A stretch of 64,000 bases of DNA from positions 186,001 through 250,000 of the forward strand of contig CAKRHW010000002.1 of NCBI GenBank assembly GCA_934339365.1, read 5' to 3'. The DNA comes from an uncultured Lachnospiraceae bacterium. GTDB lineage: Bacteria; Bacillota; Clostridia; Lachnospirales; Lachnospiraceae. The translations under genes were made by a program, and so were the position numbers. How positions within the stretch are numbered: position 1 is the stretch's first letter; every line of letters starts with the position of its first letter. A model generated the notes under the pieces. It worked only from the letters and a program-made list of their open reading frames with translations. It did not search any database and was not told where the DNA came from. Positions 34,465 through 42,927 of the stretch are shown piece after piece.

Positions 34465-34510
34465 ATCATAATTTCTTTTTAAATGCAAACAAAAGCAGTA
34501 CGTTTGTTCG
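34465..34510 (-). promoter_or_regulatory. lexA promoter with candidate SOS box
   Basis: On the - strand, 34510-34497 reads CGAACAAACGTACT. This fits the Firmicute LexA box CGAAC(N4)GTTYC except at two bases of the right half. Directly downstream are TTGTTT (34492-34487) and TATGAT (34470-34465) with a 16-base spacer. Autoregulation of lexA is the inference. Confidence 0.5.
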
Positions 34511-34517
34511 AATATCC

Positions 34518-35609
34518 TTATTCTTTTTTGTGTTCTTTTTGATCTGTAAGGGAAGAGGGGATATCTTCTCTTAAAATAACTTTATTTCTTGCATTTCGAC
34601 GATTTTCATCCATTTGTGCTGCATAATGCTTTCTGGTTGTATTAATATCTTTATGACCCAATACGTCTGCAACCAGATAGATATCATTTGTTTCCTGGTA
34701 TAAACTTGTACCATAAGTACTTCTTAATTTATGTGGAGTAATCTTTTTTAATGTTGTAACCTTCGAAGCATATTTTTTTACTAATTTTTCTACACTCCGA
34801 ACAGTCATTCTTTTTTTCTGAATGGATAGAAATAATGCATTTTCGTTTCCTTCTAATGGAGTAATTTTTTCGCGTTCTGTTAAATATTCTTTTAATGCCT
34901 GTTCGACTTCGTCACCAAAATAAACAATTGCTTCATTCCCACCTTTTCGTCGAATTTTGATTCCTACATTATCAAAATCGATATCTTGAATATCAATTCC
35001 TACACATTCAGATACCCGGATTCCGGTTCCGAGAAGTAATGTTAAAATTGCAAGATCACGAATTTTGGTTTTTGAATGAAAACGTTGTTCCCCTTTGGAT
35101 AATCGTTCACCATTTTCAACTGTATCTAATAGAGTACTAACTTCATTTGGATCAAGTCGAATGATTTCTTTTTCGTGTAATTTAGGTGTTAAAATCATAG
35201 AAGGTGGATTACTTGTAATTTTCTGCGAACGGTAGAAGTAATTATAGAAACTTCTCAAAGAAGAGAGTTTACGCATGATTCCCTGTTCATGATTGACACG
35301 CTTTTTATCATCCTTTTCATAAATTTTTAACTGATCAAGATATTCTTCAATATCATTTACATTTAGCTCATCTAAGATTTCAATAGGGATTTTTTGCATT
35401 TCTATATTGCGAAATTTAGGATTATTATCTTTTATATATTGAAAAAAAATCTGTAAGTCATATGCGTAAGCTAATTTTGTACGAGAAGATGTTGTATTTT
35501 CAATTCCACGAAAAAACTGTTTGCAAAATTGTGGAAGTTTTTTTTCTAATTCCCATAGCTTTTTTGTATTTTTTTCTTCTATTTCATCATGATATGTCTT
35601 TCTTGGCAT
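34518..35609 (-). CDS. XerS-like tyrosine recombinase
   Basis: 363 residues. Catalytic set complete: R198 (GTGIRVSE), K222 (RRKGG), H293 and R296 (PHKLR), H319 (LGH) and Y329 (KHY). The N-terminal part (LPQF...FF...TKLAYAYDLQIFFQYI, IPIEILDELNVNDIEEYL) and the insert before IRDLAILTLLL are laid out like streptococcal XerS rather than XerC/XerD. No phage or transposon gene is near. ATG 35609 has a distant GAGG; TTG 35615 is an alternative start. Confidence 0.85.
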   Translation of the reverse strand: MPRKTYHDEIEEKNTKKLWELEKKLPQFCKQFFRGIENTTSSRTKLAYAYDLQIFFQYIKDNNPKFRNIEMQKIPIEILDELNVNDIEEYLDQLKIYEKDDKKRVNHEQGIMRKLSSLRSFYNYFYRSQKITSNPPSMILTPKLHEKEIIRLDPNEVSTLLDTVENGERLSKGEQRFHSKTKIRDLAILTLLLGTGIRVSECVGIDIQDIDFDNVGIKIRRKGGNEAIVYFGDEVEQALKEYLTEREKITPLEGNENALFLSIQKKRMTVRSVEKLVKKYASKVTTLKKITPHKLRSTYGTSLYQETNDIYLVADVLGHKDINTTRKHYAAQMDENRRNARNKVILREDIPSSLTDQKEHKKE

Positions 35610-35654
35610 AATCAATCGTACCTCTTTTCTTAATAAAATTATATCCTTTAAGTT

Positions 35655-35684
35655 ATTATAACATAGTGTTGACAGTCGTTGCAA
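35655..35684 (-). promoter_or_regulatory. promoter of the XerS-like gene
   Basis: On the - strand TTGCAA (35684-35679) and TATAAT (35660-35655) with an 18-base spacer. It overlaps the divergent + promoter by 16 bases, so the two probably exclude each other. Confidence 0.6.
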
Positions 35685-35698
35685 TATTGTACTATACT
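35669..35698 (+). promoter_or_regulatory. promoter of the zinc-ribbon coiled-coil gene
   Basis: TTGACA at 35669-35674 and TATACT at 35693-35698 with an 18-base spacer, facing away from the recombinase gene and overlapping its promoter. Confidence 0.7.
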
Positions 35699-35704
35699 CA
35701 TACT

Positions 35705-35735
35705 AATTAGAATATAATATTGATAGATTCTAATT
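35705..35735. repeat. 9-base inverted repeat beside the XerS-like gene
   Basis: Arms AATTAGAAT (35705-35713) and ATTCTAATT (35727-35735), perfect, with 13 bases between. It lies just downstream of the + promoter and 96 bases upstream of the recombinase start. The left side, ACTAATTAGAATATA, resembles the left half of the Bacillus dif site; the right side does not. It may be an operator or a recombination site. Confidence 0.4.
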
Positions 35736-35785
35736 CATTCAAAACTACAAAAGTAATGAGATGACACAAAAAGGAGGTTATTACA

Positions 35786-36343
35786 ATGGGATTTTTCGAA
35801 AAAATGAGTGAAAAAATCACTTCAACAAGTAAAGAAGTTACACAAAAAGCAAAGGATTTAGCAGAAATAGCAAAAATAAATAGTTCTATTAATTCAGAAC
35901 AATCAAAGATAAAAGGATTCTATTATAATATTGGAGAAAGATATTACTTAGAGCATAAAGACTGTGAGAATGATGAATATCAGGAACTACTTACTGCAAT
36001 TAATACATGCAAAGAATCAATCGAAAAATTGCAGAATCAGATTGATGAGATCAAAAAAAATAGCGAAGCTGCAAAACAGGCTGCGATGAAGGTTTGTTCT
36101 TCCTGTGGAAATGTATTAAGAGATGATGAATTGTTTTGTCCACAGTGTGGCACCAAATATGAATCGAATCAAAATATAAATCAGAATACAGAGGAATCAC
36201 CTGTACAACAAGAACAATCTGTAGTTTCTGAAATAAATTTAACCAAAGACTCTGAAGATACTCAATCTAAGGTATCTGAGACATCAGAACCAACAAATAC
36301 ATCAGTGGATGATTCTGCACAGGAAAATCCTTCAGAACACTAA
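35786..36343 (+). CDS. coiled-coil protein with zinc ribbon
   Basis: 185 residues, no membrane segment. Residues 1-100 are helical and charged, likely coiled coil. C104, C107, C118 and C121 form a zinc ribbon (CSSCGNV...ELFCPQCG). Residues 128-185 are acidic, rich in S, T, Q and E, and likely disordered. AAAGGAGG precedes the ATG. Function not known; similar zinc-ribbon proteins are common and poorly studied. Confidence 0.75.
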   Translation: MGFFEKMSEKITSTSKEVTQKAKDLAEIAKINSSINSEQSKIKGFYYNIGERYYLEHKDCENDEYQELLTAINTCKESIEKLQNQIDEIKKNSEAAKQAAMKVCSSCGNVLRDDELFCPQCGTKYESNQNINQNTEESPVQQEQSVVSEINLTKDSEDTQSKVSETSEPTNTSVDDSAQENPSEH

Positions 36344-36360
36344 TTTTCGTATATTCCAAC

Positions 36361-36398
36361 TCAAGAGTTCGTAAAACTTTTGTTTTGCGAACTCTTGA
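36361..36398. terminator. 17-base hairpin between convergent genes, no U-tract
   Basis: Arms 36361-36377 and 36382-36398 pair around TTTT with one G-U type mismatch; the core is CAAGAGTTCG with CGAACTCTTG. It lies between the stop of the zinc-ribbon gene and the stop of the PAP2 gene. Probably a two-way transcript end. Confidence 0.65.
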
Positions 36399-36406
36399 AA
36401 CTACTT

Positions 36407-37123
36407 CTACCAATGAATATTTAGCTTTAAATTTATGATTTCTAAGAATGATTTTAATTTTCTATTTATGAAGGAATCTGTTTTATTTTGGAAAAACCAA
36501 ACAATTTCAACCAGTATAATTCCAGCTAACACATCTATGATATAATGTTGTTTTAAAACTTGTGTCGAAATAAACACAAGAACTGCAAATGCAAAGGAAA
36601 ACAAGCGATACCAAATTGATATTTCTTTTTGATTTCTAATGGCTATATATGCAAGCCAGCTCGATAAACAATGAATCGATGGAAATAAATTTACCGGATG
36701 ATCAATGTGATATAAATAATTTAATAAAAACGTAGATATACTAACTGTCTTTATTTCTGGTCTCTGAATCGTTGTTGGAAATATAATAAATATTATTCCA
36801 CAAATGGTAATAGAAATAAAGGATGTTGTTATCACTTTATAAAAATGTTCTTTTGATATTTTCCCTGACAACAATATATTAAAAATCCAAAATAAATAGC
36901 ACAAAAAATAAATATAAATAAACCAACTTACTACAGGAATCCTGTGATCAAATTCTAATGAAAGATCATGTTTTTCTTTTAATTGATTTACATATAATTC
37001 TGTAAAAAAATAAACCATACATTGATATAAGAAAACACACGTGTATGGAATTACGGCTCCAAGCGGAATCATTTTAAATATCTTCCAGGATTTTATTTTT
37101 TTTAATTTATTTCCAGGTAACAC
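36407..37123 (-). CDS. PAP2 superfamily membrane phosphatase/phosphotransferase
   Basis: 238 residues, about six membrane segments. PAP2 motifs: FPSIHCLSS near 147-155 and KQHYIIDVLAG near 193-203, with catalytic histidines in each. The first motif (KxxxxxxRP) is weak. The order and spacing suit the Aur1/Ipt-like PAP2 group as much as PgpB. GTG 37123 follows GGGAGA, overlapping psd by 17 bases. As the last gene of the lipid set it probably acts on a phospholipid or CDP-lipid product. Confidence 0.82.
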   Translation of the reverse strand: MLPGNKLKKIKSWKIFKMIPLGAVIPYTCVFLYQCMVYFFTELYVNQLKEKHDLSLEFDHRIPVVSWFIYIYFLCYLFWIFNILLSGKISKEHFYKVITTSFISITICGIIFIIFPTTIQRPEIKTVSISTFLLNYLYHIDHPVNLFPSIHCLSSWLAYIAIRNQKEISIWYRLFSFAFAVLVFISTQVLKQHYIIDVLAGIILVEIVWFFQNKTDSFINRKLKSFLEIINLKLNIHW

Positions 37124-37973
37124 CTATTTTTTCTCCCATCTTTACAAGTGTTTCAATATTCATTTCAGTGTTTGATAAAATATCCTGATCAAACTTTACT
37201 TTATCAGGTTGAATCAATAAAACGATTGTTGAACCACCAAATTCAAATTTCCCTTTTTCCTGTCCTTTTTGAATTCTTGCAGCCTGATGATAATTCGTTA
37301 TTTTTCCTACCATTAAAGCCCCTACTTCAATCTGTGTTACCACACCAAAATGGTCTGTTTTCATTAAAGTGTATTCTCTTGAATTTTCTTTATAAATATT
37401 TACATGATCTAATATTACCGGATTAACCGTATTTAAAAAGCCTGAAATTTTTTTATTTTTACTCTTAATTCCTGAATCAATATAACAATAGCGATGATAA
37501 TTATCTACTGTAAGGCGGAAAATCGCACAATACCCACCACGATATCGATTTGAAAGTTTTTTACTCTTTAAAAGAGATTCTACAGAATAATAAGAATTTT
37601 TAATTTCAAACATACTGTTTTTATCAATTTGATATACAGACAGTTTACTATCACATGGTGCAATAAAATGATCTTTTTCTAAATCAACCGGCCGATACTG
37701 TGGCTTTATTTTTCTAGAAAAAAAAGCATTATAACTTGCATACTTTTCTTCTTCATATTCTTTCATTTGGATATGGTTATTTTTTATAAAGGAACCAATC
37801 ATACCTTTTGATAACGGAGAACTTAAAAATTTTCCTGCCAGGTCTGATATTTTTCTGTATGATAGGAATTTCATCAGCATTCTTCCTAATTTATTGCCAT
37901 ATATTTTTTTTAATAAATTATCCTGCCTGCTCTCTATAACTATCTGTCTGCCTTCTCTGTCTTTATAAATCAT
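37107..37973 (-). CDS. psd: Phosphatidylserine decarboxylase
   Basis: Makes phosphatidylethanolamine. 288 residues. The self-cleavage motif is GGST near 261-264 (FEFGGSTIVLL), which makes the pyruvoyl group. The conserved histidines lie in APCDSKL...DNYHRYCY. It overlaps pssA by one base (TAATG), so the two enzymes of the pathway are translationally coupled. Confidence 0.93.
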   Translation of the reverse strand: MIYKDREGRQIVIESRQDNLLKKIYGNKLGRMLMKFLSYRKISDLAGKFLSSPLSKGMIGSFIKNNHIQMKEYEEEKYASYNAFFSRKIKPQYRPVDLEKDHFIAPCDSKLSVYQIDKNSMFEIKNSYYSVESLLKSKKLSNRYRGGYCAIFRLTVDNYHRYCYIDSGIKSKNKKISGFLNTVNPVILDHVNIYKENSREYTLMKTDHFGVVTQIEVGALMVGKITNYHQAARIQKGQEKGKFEFGGSTIVLLIQPDKVKFDQDILSNTEMNIETLVKMGEKIGVTWK

Positions 37974-38608
37974 TATCGAAAAACTCCTAATTTTAATATC
38001 GTGATTATAATTGCCATTCCAACTACAGTTAACAAGATCAATTCTCTTGTCGTTGGTTTTTTAAAATTAAAATTTTTAATGTTTAAAAATGCTGTAATGA
38101 AACATGTTATATTAAAAATTAATCCACCAGATGTTTCAATTCGTAATATAAACTTTAATAAATATGCAGCAGGTAAGATTACCGCAATTGCTGTAATCGG
38201 AAGTCCTTGATAATATTTTCGGCATTCTGCTGTTACTTTTTGTCGTTCTTCTTCCATTACATTGAAATAACCTAGTCGTATAATTCCACAGATTACAAGC
38301 ATAATTGATGAAATACAACCAATTAGCTTATGTGTACTCAGTGTATAATTGATCAAAGCTGGAAATACACCAAAACAGACAACATCTGCAAGGGAATCAA
38401 TTTGTATTCCAAAATTTGCCTGTTGTTTTGTTCGATTCTTTTTTGTTCGAGCTACTTTTCCATCAAACATGTCGCAAAAGCCCGAAAACATTAAACAAAT
38501 AATGGAAAAATGAATCAGTTTAGGCTGATTCAAAAATGTCATTCCTAAAACGGAAGATGCTACTCCTAAATATGTTAGTAAAACCGTATAATCATAAAAT
38601 CCTATCAT
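37973..38608 (-). CDS. pssA: CDP-diacylglycerol-serine O-phosphatidyltransferase
   Basis: CDP-alcohol phosphatidyltransferase of 211 residues with about six membrane segments. The catalytic signature DGKVAR....G...DSLAD is near residues 49-76. Being next to psd makes serine the likely acceptor. Coupled to psd by overlapping stop and start. Confidence 0.9.
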   Translation of the reverse strand: MIGFYDYTVLLTYLGVASSVLGMTFLNQPKLIHFSIICLMFSGFCDMFDGKVARTKKNRTKQQANFGIQIDSLADVVCFGVFPALINYTLSTHKLIGCISSIMLVICGIIRLGYFNVMEEERQKVTAECRKYYQGLPITAIAVILPAAYLLKFILRIETSGGLIFNITCFITAFLNIKNFNFKKPTTRELILLTVVGMAIIITILKLGVFR

Positions 38609-38667
38609 CTCTAATGTTTATTATATCCTTTCTAAAATTTAATTGCTCTTTTCACTTGCAATTTATT

Positions 38668-39711
38668 TTATTCCTTTTGCTTTCGTGGCTTCATCATATA
38701 TGAAATCATCGTAATGATTCCTCCAATCAATAATACCACATAAAAACTAATTCCACGACTTAACACCAGACTTGGAATTAAATAAATCTGACCAAAAATA
38801 TTTGCAAAAAATATATTATACAAACCTTCTGTAATTCCCATTCCTCCTGGTAATGGAAGATTGTCTACTGCAAGAGAAATAATTGTTTGTAATGCTACAA
38901 TTTGATATGCATTATATCCAGATAAACCAAATGCCTTATATATTAAAAAAGTAATGAAGAATAATGCTATTCTCTGAAACATTGTAATGATAAAGACATT
39001 GAACATTAAACGTTTATTTGTCTTTAGGTATACGGCTCCATTTTCATATTTTTTTATTCCACGTAATAATTTCATAACTTTTTTTTCATAATTTTTTATT
39101 AATCCATGTTTCCCTAATTTTATAAAGAGTGCTGCTACTGTTTTTTGAGCAAGACTCTGTTTAAAAATTACAATTAATAAAACAGATATAACAATAATAT
39201 TTAATACAATTCCAATCCAGATAATTGGACAGGTCCCTGCAACTGAAACCCGTATAAAGTGTTTATCAAATAGTAAAGCTAAACCTCCTACAAATAATAA
39301 TACAAATTTGTAGGCAATTGTAACAACCATTAAAATCAGTGTACTAATGGACAAATCTATTCCATCCTTCTTCATAAAATACATTTGTGCGGGTTGTCCT
39401 CCCGATGCTGAAGGAGTAATATAACTAACAAAAAATCCAATAAAAGAATAGCGAATACAGTCTCTAAGCAAAACATGTATTTGCATTTTTCTTAACAGAT
39501 AATGAATAATAACTGATTCACTGCATACAAAAATTAACGACATAAAAAAAGCTAGCACCAAATATTGTTTTTTTGTTCCATGTATATATGTAAGAATTTG
39601 CTTGAAATCCTGCCCTTTAAATACATAATATAAAGTAATTCCAAGGAGAAGAATTAAAAAAACAGCATTTGCAATGATTTTCTTATTCATTTTTTTCCCT
39701 ACTGTTGCCAT
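38668..39711 (-). CDS. LPG_synthase_TM / UPF0104 family membrane protein (flippase-like)
   Basis: 347 residues, about eight membrane segments, matching the transmembrane half of MprF. Motifs: SASGGQPAQMYFMKKDG near 98-114 and LPLPGGMGITEG near 279-290. There is no aminoacyl transferase domain, so it is likely a lipid transporter or glycolipid-related protein rather than a lysyl-PG synthase. ATG 39711 follows GGAGG; a longer frame upstream is not supported. Confidence 0.85.
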   Translation of the reverse strand: MATVGKKMNKKIIANAVFLILLLGITLYYVFKGQDFKQILTYIHGTKKQYLVLAFFMSLIFVCSESVIIHYLLRKMQIHVLLRDCIRYSFIGFFVSYITPSASGGQPAQMYFMKKDGIDLSISTLILMVVTIAYKFVLLFVGGLALLFDKHFIRVSVAGTCPIIWIGIVLNIIVISVLLIVIFKQSLAQKTVAALFIKLGKHGLIKNYEKKVMKLLRGIKKYENGAVYLKTNKRLMFNVFIITMFQRIALFFITFLIYKAFGLSGYNAYQIVALQTIISLAVDNLPLPGGMGITEGLYNIFFANIFGQIYLIPSLVLSRGISFYVVLLIGGIITMISYMMKPRKQKE

Positions 39712-39770
39712 AAGAACCTCCAAGATGTTTTAGGTTGTTTCTCTTTCAAACTCAATTATCATTCGCTTTT

Positions 39771-40397
39771 TTATTTTTTGAATTTTGATTCATGTGCAAG
39801 AGCAAACTGATATAGGAAGTCAACTGTACCATCTATCCCAAGTGCACCACTATCAATACTTAAAGTATAGCTTTTTGATTCTCCCCACTTTTTGCTTGTG
39901 TAATAATTATAATAGCTTGCCCGCGTTTTATCTGTTTTCGCAATCAAATTTCTTGCTGCATCTTCATCTAACTGTCTTTTTTCCATAATTCTTTTTACTC
40001 TTGTATCAAGATTACCATGAATGAAAACACTGATCATATGCTCTTCATTTTCTAATGCATAATCAGCGCACCGTCCTACAATAATACAGGATTCTTTTTC
40101 TGCTAAGTTTTTAATTGTATTAAACTGTGCTAAAAATACTTTCTGGCTAATTGGCATATCCATGGATGAATATCCAAAAGAATTCATATCCATAACCAGA
40201 TTATATAAGAAACTATGGTTTGGCTTTTCATCATTAGCTTCAAATAGCTCTTCACACATTCCGCTTTCTTTTGAAGCAAGAGCCAAAAGTTCTTCATCAT
40301 AGCATTTAATTCCTAATTTTCTTGATAAATGAAAACCGATTTCACGTCCTGCACTTCCTAATTCTCTTCCAATTGTTATAACTAAATGTTGTATCAT
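39771..40397 (-). CDS. cytidylate kinase-like family protein
   Basis: 208 residues of the AAA_26 type. The N-terminal ITIGRELGSAGREIG near 8-22 is the P-loop variant of this family. CIIVGRCADYAL near 103-114 and RVKRIMEKRQLDEDAARNLI near 132-151 are typical. Substrate unproven; CMP kinase activity is not assured. GGAGGT lies before the ATG. Confidence 0.85.
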   Translation of the reverse strand: MIQHLVITIGRELGSAGREIGFHLSRKLGIKCYDEELLALASKESGMCEELFEANDEKPNHSFLYNLVMDMNSFGYSSMDMPISQKVFLAQFNTIKNLAEKESCIIVGRCADYALENEEHMISVFIHGNLDTRVKRIMEKRQLDEDAARNLIAKTDKTRASYYNYYTSKKWGESKSYTLSIDSGALGIDGTVDFLYQFALAHESKFKK

Positions 40398-40430
40398 GTC
40401 TAAAAACCTCCAAAAGACTATTATATTAAA

Positions 40431-41345
40431 CTATCTCATCTTTTTCAATAAGTTTGTGAAATAATCTGGTAATGGAGCTTCGAACTCCATATATTTTCTC
40501 GTTCTTGGGTGAATAAAACCTATAATTTTTGCATGCAGGCATTGCCCTTTTAATTGTTTATAAGGACATTTATGAGGATTATAGATATGATCACCTAATA
40601 AAGGATGATTAATGCTTGCCATATGGACACGTATCTGATGAGTTCTTCCAGTCTCTAAACGACATTCAATCAGAGTATATTTCTCAAAATTTTCAAGAAC
40701 ATGATAATGTGTAATGGCATCTTTTCCATTTCTATAGTTTACCGCCATTTTTTTTCGATCAATCGGATGACGTCCAATAGGAGCATGAACGGTACCATCT
40801 TCTGTCAAAACACCTTCCACAATTGCCCAGTATCTTCTTGTTATACTATGCTCGCGTAGCTGTTCGGCAATACAATTATGTGAAAAATCATTTTTACAGA
40901 CAATTAATGCACCTGTTGTATCGGCATCAATTCTATGTACAATTCCTGGTCTCAAAACACCATTAATTCCAGAAAGCTGATCCTTACAATGATACATCAA
41001 TGCATTTACTAATGTTCCGGAAAAATGACCGGCTGCCGGATGAACCACCATTCCTTTTGGTTTATTAACAACTAAAACATCCTCATCTTCATATAGAATA
41101 TCCAAAGGTATATTTTCCGGTTCAATATTTGACTCTTCTGGTTTTGGTATCTGTACTGTTATGAACTCCATGGCACGAACCTTATGATTTGCTTTACATG
41201 GATCATCATTTATTAAAATTAGATTTGCATCAATCAGCATCTGAACACGACTTCTTGAAAGCTCACTTATATGTTCACAAATATATTTATCAATTCTTTC
41301 TCCTAATAAAGGATCTTCTTTAGTTACTTCAAGTTCATATTTCAT
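40431..41345 (-). CDS. rluD: RluD-like 23S rRNA pseudouridine synthase
   Basis: 304 residues. N-terminal S4 domain (about 15-75) and RluA catalytic domain with HRIDADTTGALIV near 136-148, aspartate nucleophile, then ECRLETGRTHQIRVHMA near 228. Follows lspA, the order lspA-rluD known from many Firmicutes. GGGAGGAT precedes the ATG. Confidence 0.93.
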   Translation of the reverse strand: MKYELEVTKEDPLLGERIDKYICEHISELSRSRVQMLIDANLILINDDPCKANHKVRAMEFITVQIPKPEESNIEPENIPLDILYEDEDVLVVNKPKGMVVHPAAGHFSGTLVNALMYHCKDQLSGINGVLRPGIVHRIDADTTGALIVCKNDFSHNCIAEQLREHSITRRYWAIVEGVLTEDGTVHAPIGRHPIDRKKMAVNYRNGKDAITHYHVLENFEKYTLIECRLETGRTHQIRVHMASINHPLLGDHIYNPHKCPYKQLKGQCLHAKIIGFIHPRTRKYMEFEAPLPDYFTNLLKKMR

Positions 41346-41386
41346 TTTAATCCTCCCATTCCGTCTAAACGAAACGTTTTATTATA

Positions 41387-41941
41387 TTACTTACTTTTTT
41401 TAGAAAATATTACTTGTAACTCTTCTTCTTTTATTCCAAAAATAAAAAGGAACAATAAACTAAGAGAGCTAATCACAACATAACAATCTGCAACATTAAA
41501 AATTGGAAATGAAACAAATTTTACAGCAATAAAATCAATCACATATCCAAGTCTGATTCGATCAATCATATTTCCTATTGCTCCGGCAATTAAAAGAATT
41601 ATCAGATATTGTGATAGAGTAATTTTTTTCATTGTATTTTTTTTCAATCTCATAACTTTTTTCTTATATTGTAAAAAATACAAAAAAAATATTAAAAGTA
41701 ATATAATCACAAAATTTAAACATAATAGGAAAGAAAGTTTTCCAGAAAAAATACCCCATGCTGCCCCGGCATTTCCACCTTCTAAATATTCAAATGCTAA
41801 TATATGCGGTAAAACGATAACAGCAGACTGTCCCTGTAATTTATTCCACGCTTCATATTTTGTAAACTGATCTAAAAAAATCAGTACTAGAAAAAAAATT
41901 ATTCCGCTTATCAAAAAAAATAGAGATTTTTTTTTCGTCAT
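41387..41941 (-). CDS. lspA: Lipoprotein signal peptidase (signal peptidase II)
   Basis: Cuts lipoprotein signal peptides after lipid attachment. 184 residues, four membrane segments. Catalytic aspartates are in GAIGNMIDRIRLGYVIDF near 127 and in FNVADCYVV near 152. It has an unusually long hydrophilic, lysine-rich loop (QYKKKVMRLKKNTMKK) before the third segment. ATG 41941 follows GGAGG; the longer frame runs into the upstream hairpin. Confidence 0.93.
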   Translation of the reverse strand: MTKKKSLFFLISGIIFFLVLIFLDQFTKYEAWNKLQGQSAVIVLPHILAFEYLEGGNAGAAWGIFSGKLSFLLCLNFVIILLLIFFLYFLQYKKKVMRLKKNTMKKITLSQYLIILLIAGAIGNMIDRIRLGYVIDFIAVKFVSFPIFNVADCYVVISSLSLLFLFIFGIKEEELQVIFSKKSK

Positions 41942-41967
41942 ACATTTTCCTCCATATTTCCCTTTTG

Positions 41968-42018
41968 TTTTTAAAATGAAATATCCGGATATAACATCCG
42001 GATATTTCATTTTAAAAA
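41968..42018. terminator. 23-base perfect hairpin between divIVA and lspA, no U-tract
   Basis: Arms 41968-41990 and 41996-42018 pair perfectly around ATAAC; the core is GAAATATCCGGAT. It lies in the 107 bases between the divIVA stop and the lspA start. On the transcribed (-) strand the base run after the stem is AAACAAAAGG-like, not U-rich. Confidence 0.65.
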
Positions 42019-42048
42019 GATATTACTTATTATCAAAAAAATAGAAGT

Positions 42049-42906
42049 TTATTTTTTCATGTTTTTTATCGAATTAGAATTTGTTCCAACATTTTTATCA
42101 TTCTTTTTTGTATCATTGCTTTCTTTTTGTTCTGCTGCTTTATGTTCAACTTCTTTCATATCTCCATGTAAAGGTTCTTTTTTCGTTTGTTTTACAGGAG
42201 ACGGATTATTTTTTTGTTCCGTTGTATTTAATTCTTTTTTCTTCTTTACAGATCCTTCTAAGAATGTTGGTATTTCCTGTTTTTTAATCTGAGAATTCTC
42301 TTGCTTGGAATCCATCTGATTTTGATTTATTTTTTTGACAGAATTCTTTTCTGAAAAAGAACGCTCCTGCTCAGCTTCAGCATTTGCAACTTCTAAAGCA
42401 ACTGATGCTTCATCTAATGCACTCATTGCATCTTCACGTAATCGTTCCATATCTGACATATCAATATTAAAACTGTCACTTTTTAAGAATTGCATCTGGG
42501 TTCTTGCAAGTTGTTCAAACTGTGTGCGATATAAATCATATTGCTGTATTAAAGAAAGTGATTTTCTATGAAGTGTTTCTAATTCATTTTTAGAATCCGA
42601 TATGATTAAGGCAGCTCTGTTTCGTGCTTCATCTTCTATAATTTTTGCAGATGCATGAGCCTGTTTTTTGATATCATCAGCTGTTTTCTGAGCTAATAAT
42701 AATGCCTTCTGCAAAGATTTCTCTATTGTTTTATATTGTGATAAAGCTGCTGTTAATACTTCAACTTTTCTAGATAAATTTTGATTTTCTTTATATAAGT
42801 TCTCGTAATTTTCAACCACCTCAGACACAAAACTATCAACATCTTTTCTGTCGTATCCAATTCCACCCTTAAATGTCCGTGATTGTATATCTATTGGTGT
42901 CAGCAT
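42049..42906 (-). CDS. divIVA: DivIVA domain protein
   Basis: 285 residues. The N-terminal DivIVA domain (MLTPIDIQSRTF..GIGYDRKDVDSFV near 1-28) is followed by coiled coil to about 190. A long basic-polar tail with many K, E, Q and N is probably disordered. It marks negatively curved membrane and cell poles. AGGAGGAACG precedes the ATG. Part of the yggS-sepF-ylmH-divIVA cluster. Confidence 0.92.
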   Translation of the reverse strand: MLTPIDIQSRTFKGGIGYDRKDVDSFVSEVVENYENLYKENQNLSRKVEVLTAALSQYKTIEKSLQKALLLAQKTADDIKKQAHASAKIIEDEARNRAALIISDSKNELETLHRKSLSLIQQYDLYRTQFEQLARTQMQFLKSDSFNIDMSDMERLREDAMSALDEASVALEVANAEAEQERSFSEKNSVKKINQNQMDSKQENSQIKKQEIPTFLEGSVKKKKELNTTEQKNNPSPVKQTKKEPLHGDMKEVEHKAAEQKESNDTKKNDKNVGTNSNSIKNMKK

Positions 42907-42927
42907 ATCGTTCCTCCTAAATAAATA

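Noticed and set aside
34518..35609. Tyrosine recombinase as a phage or genomic-island integrase
   Set aside because: It is flanked by core genes, with no tRNA end, phage gene, excisionase or att-like direct repeat, and its layout matches XerS better than phage integrases.
42059..42571. Open frames on + opposite divIVA
   Set aside because: Antisense shadows of a low-complexity K/E/Q-rich region; composition and lack of SD do not support genes.
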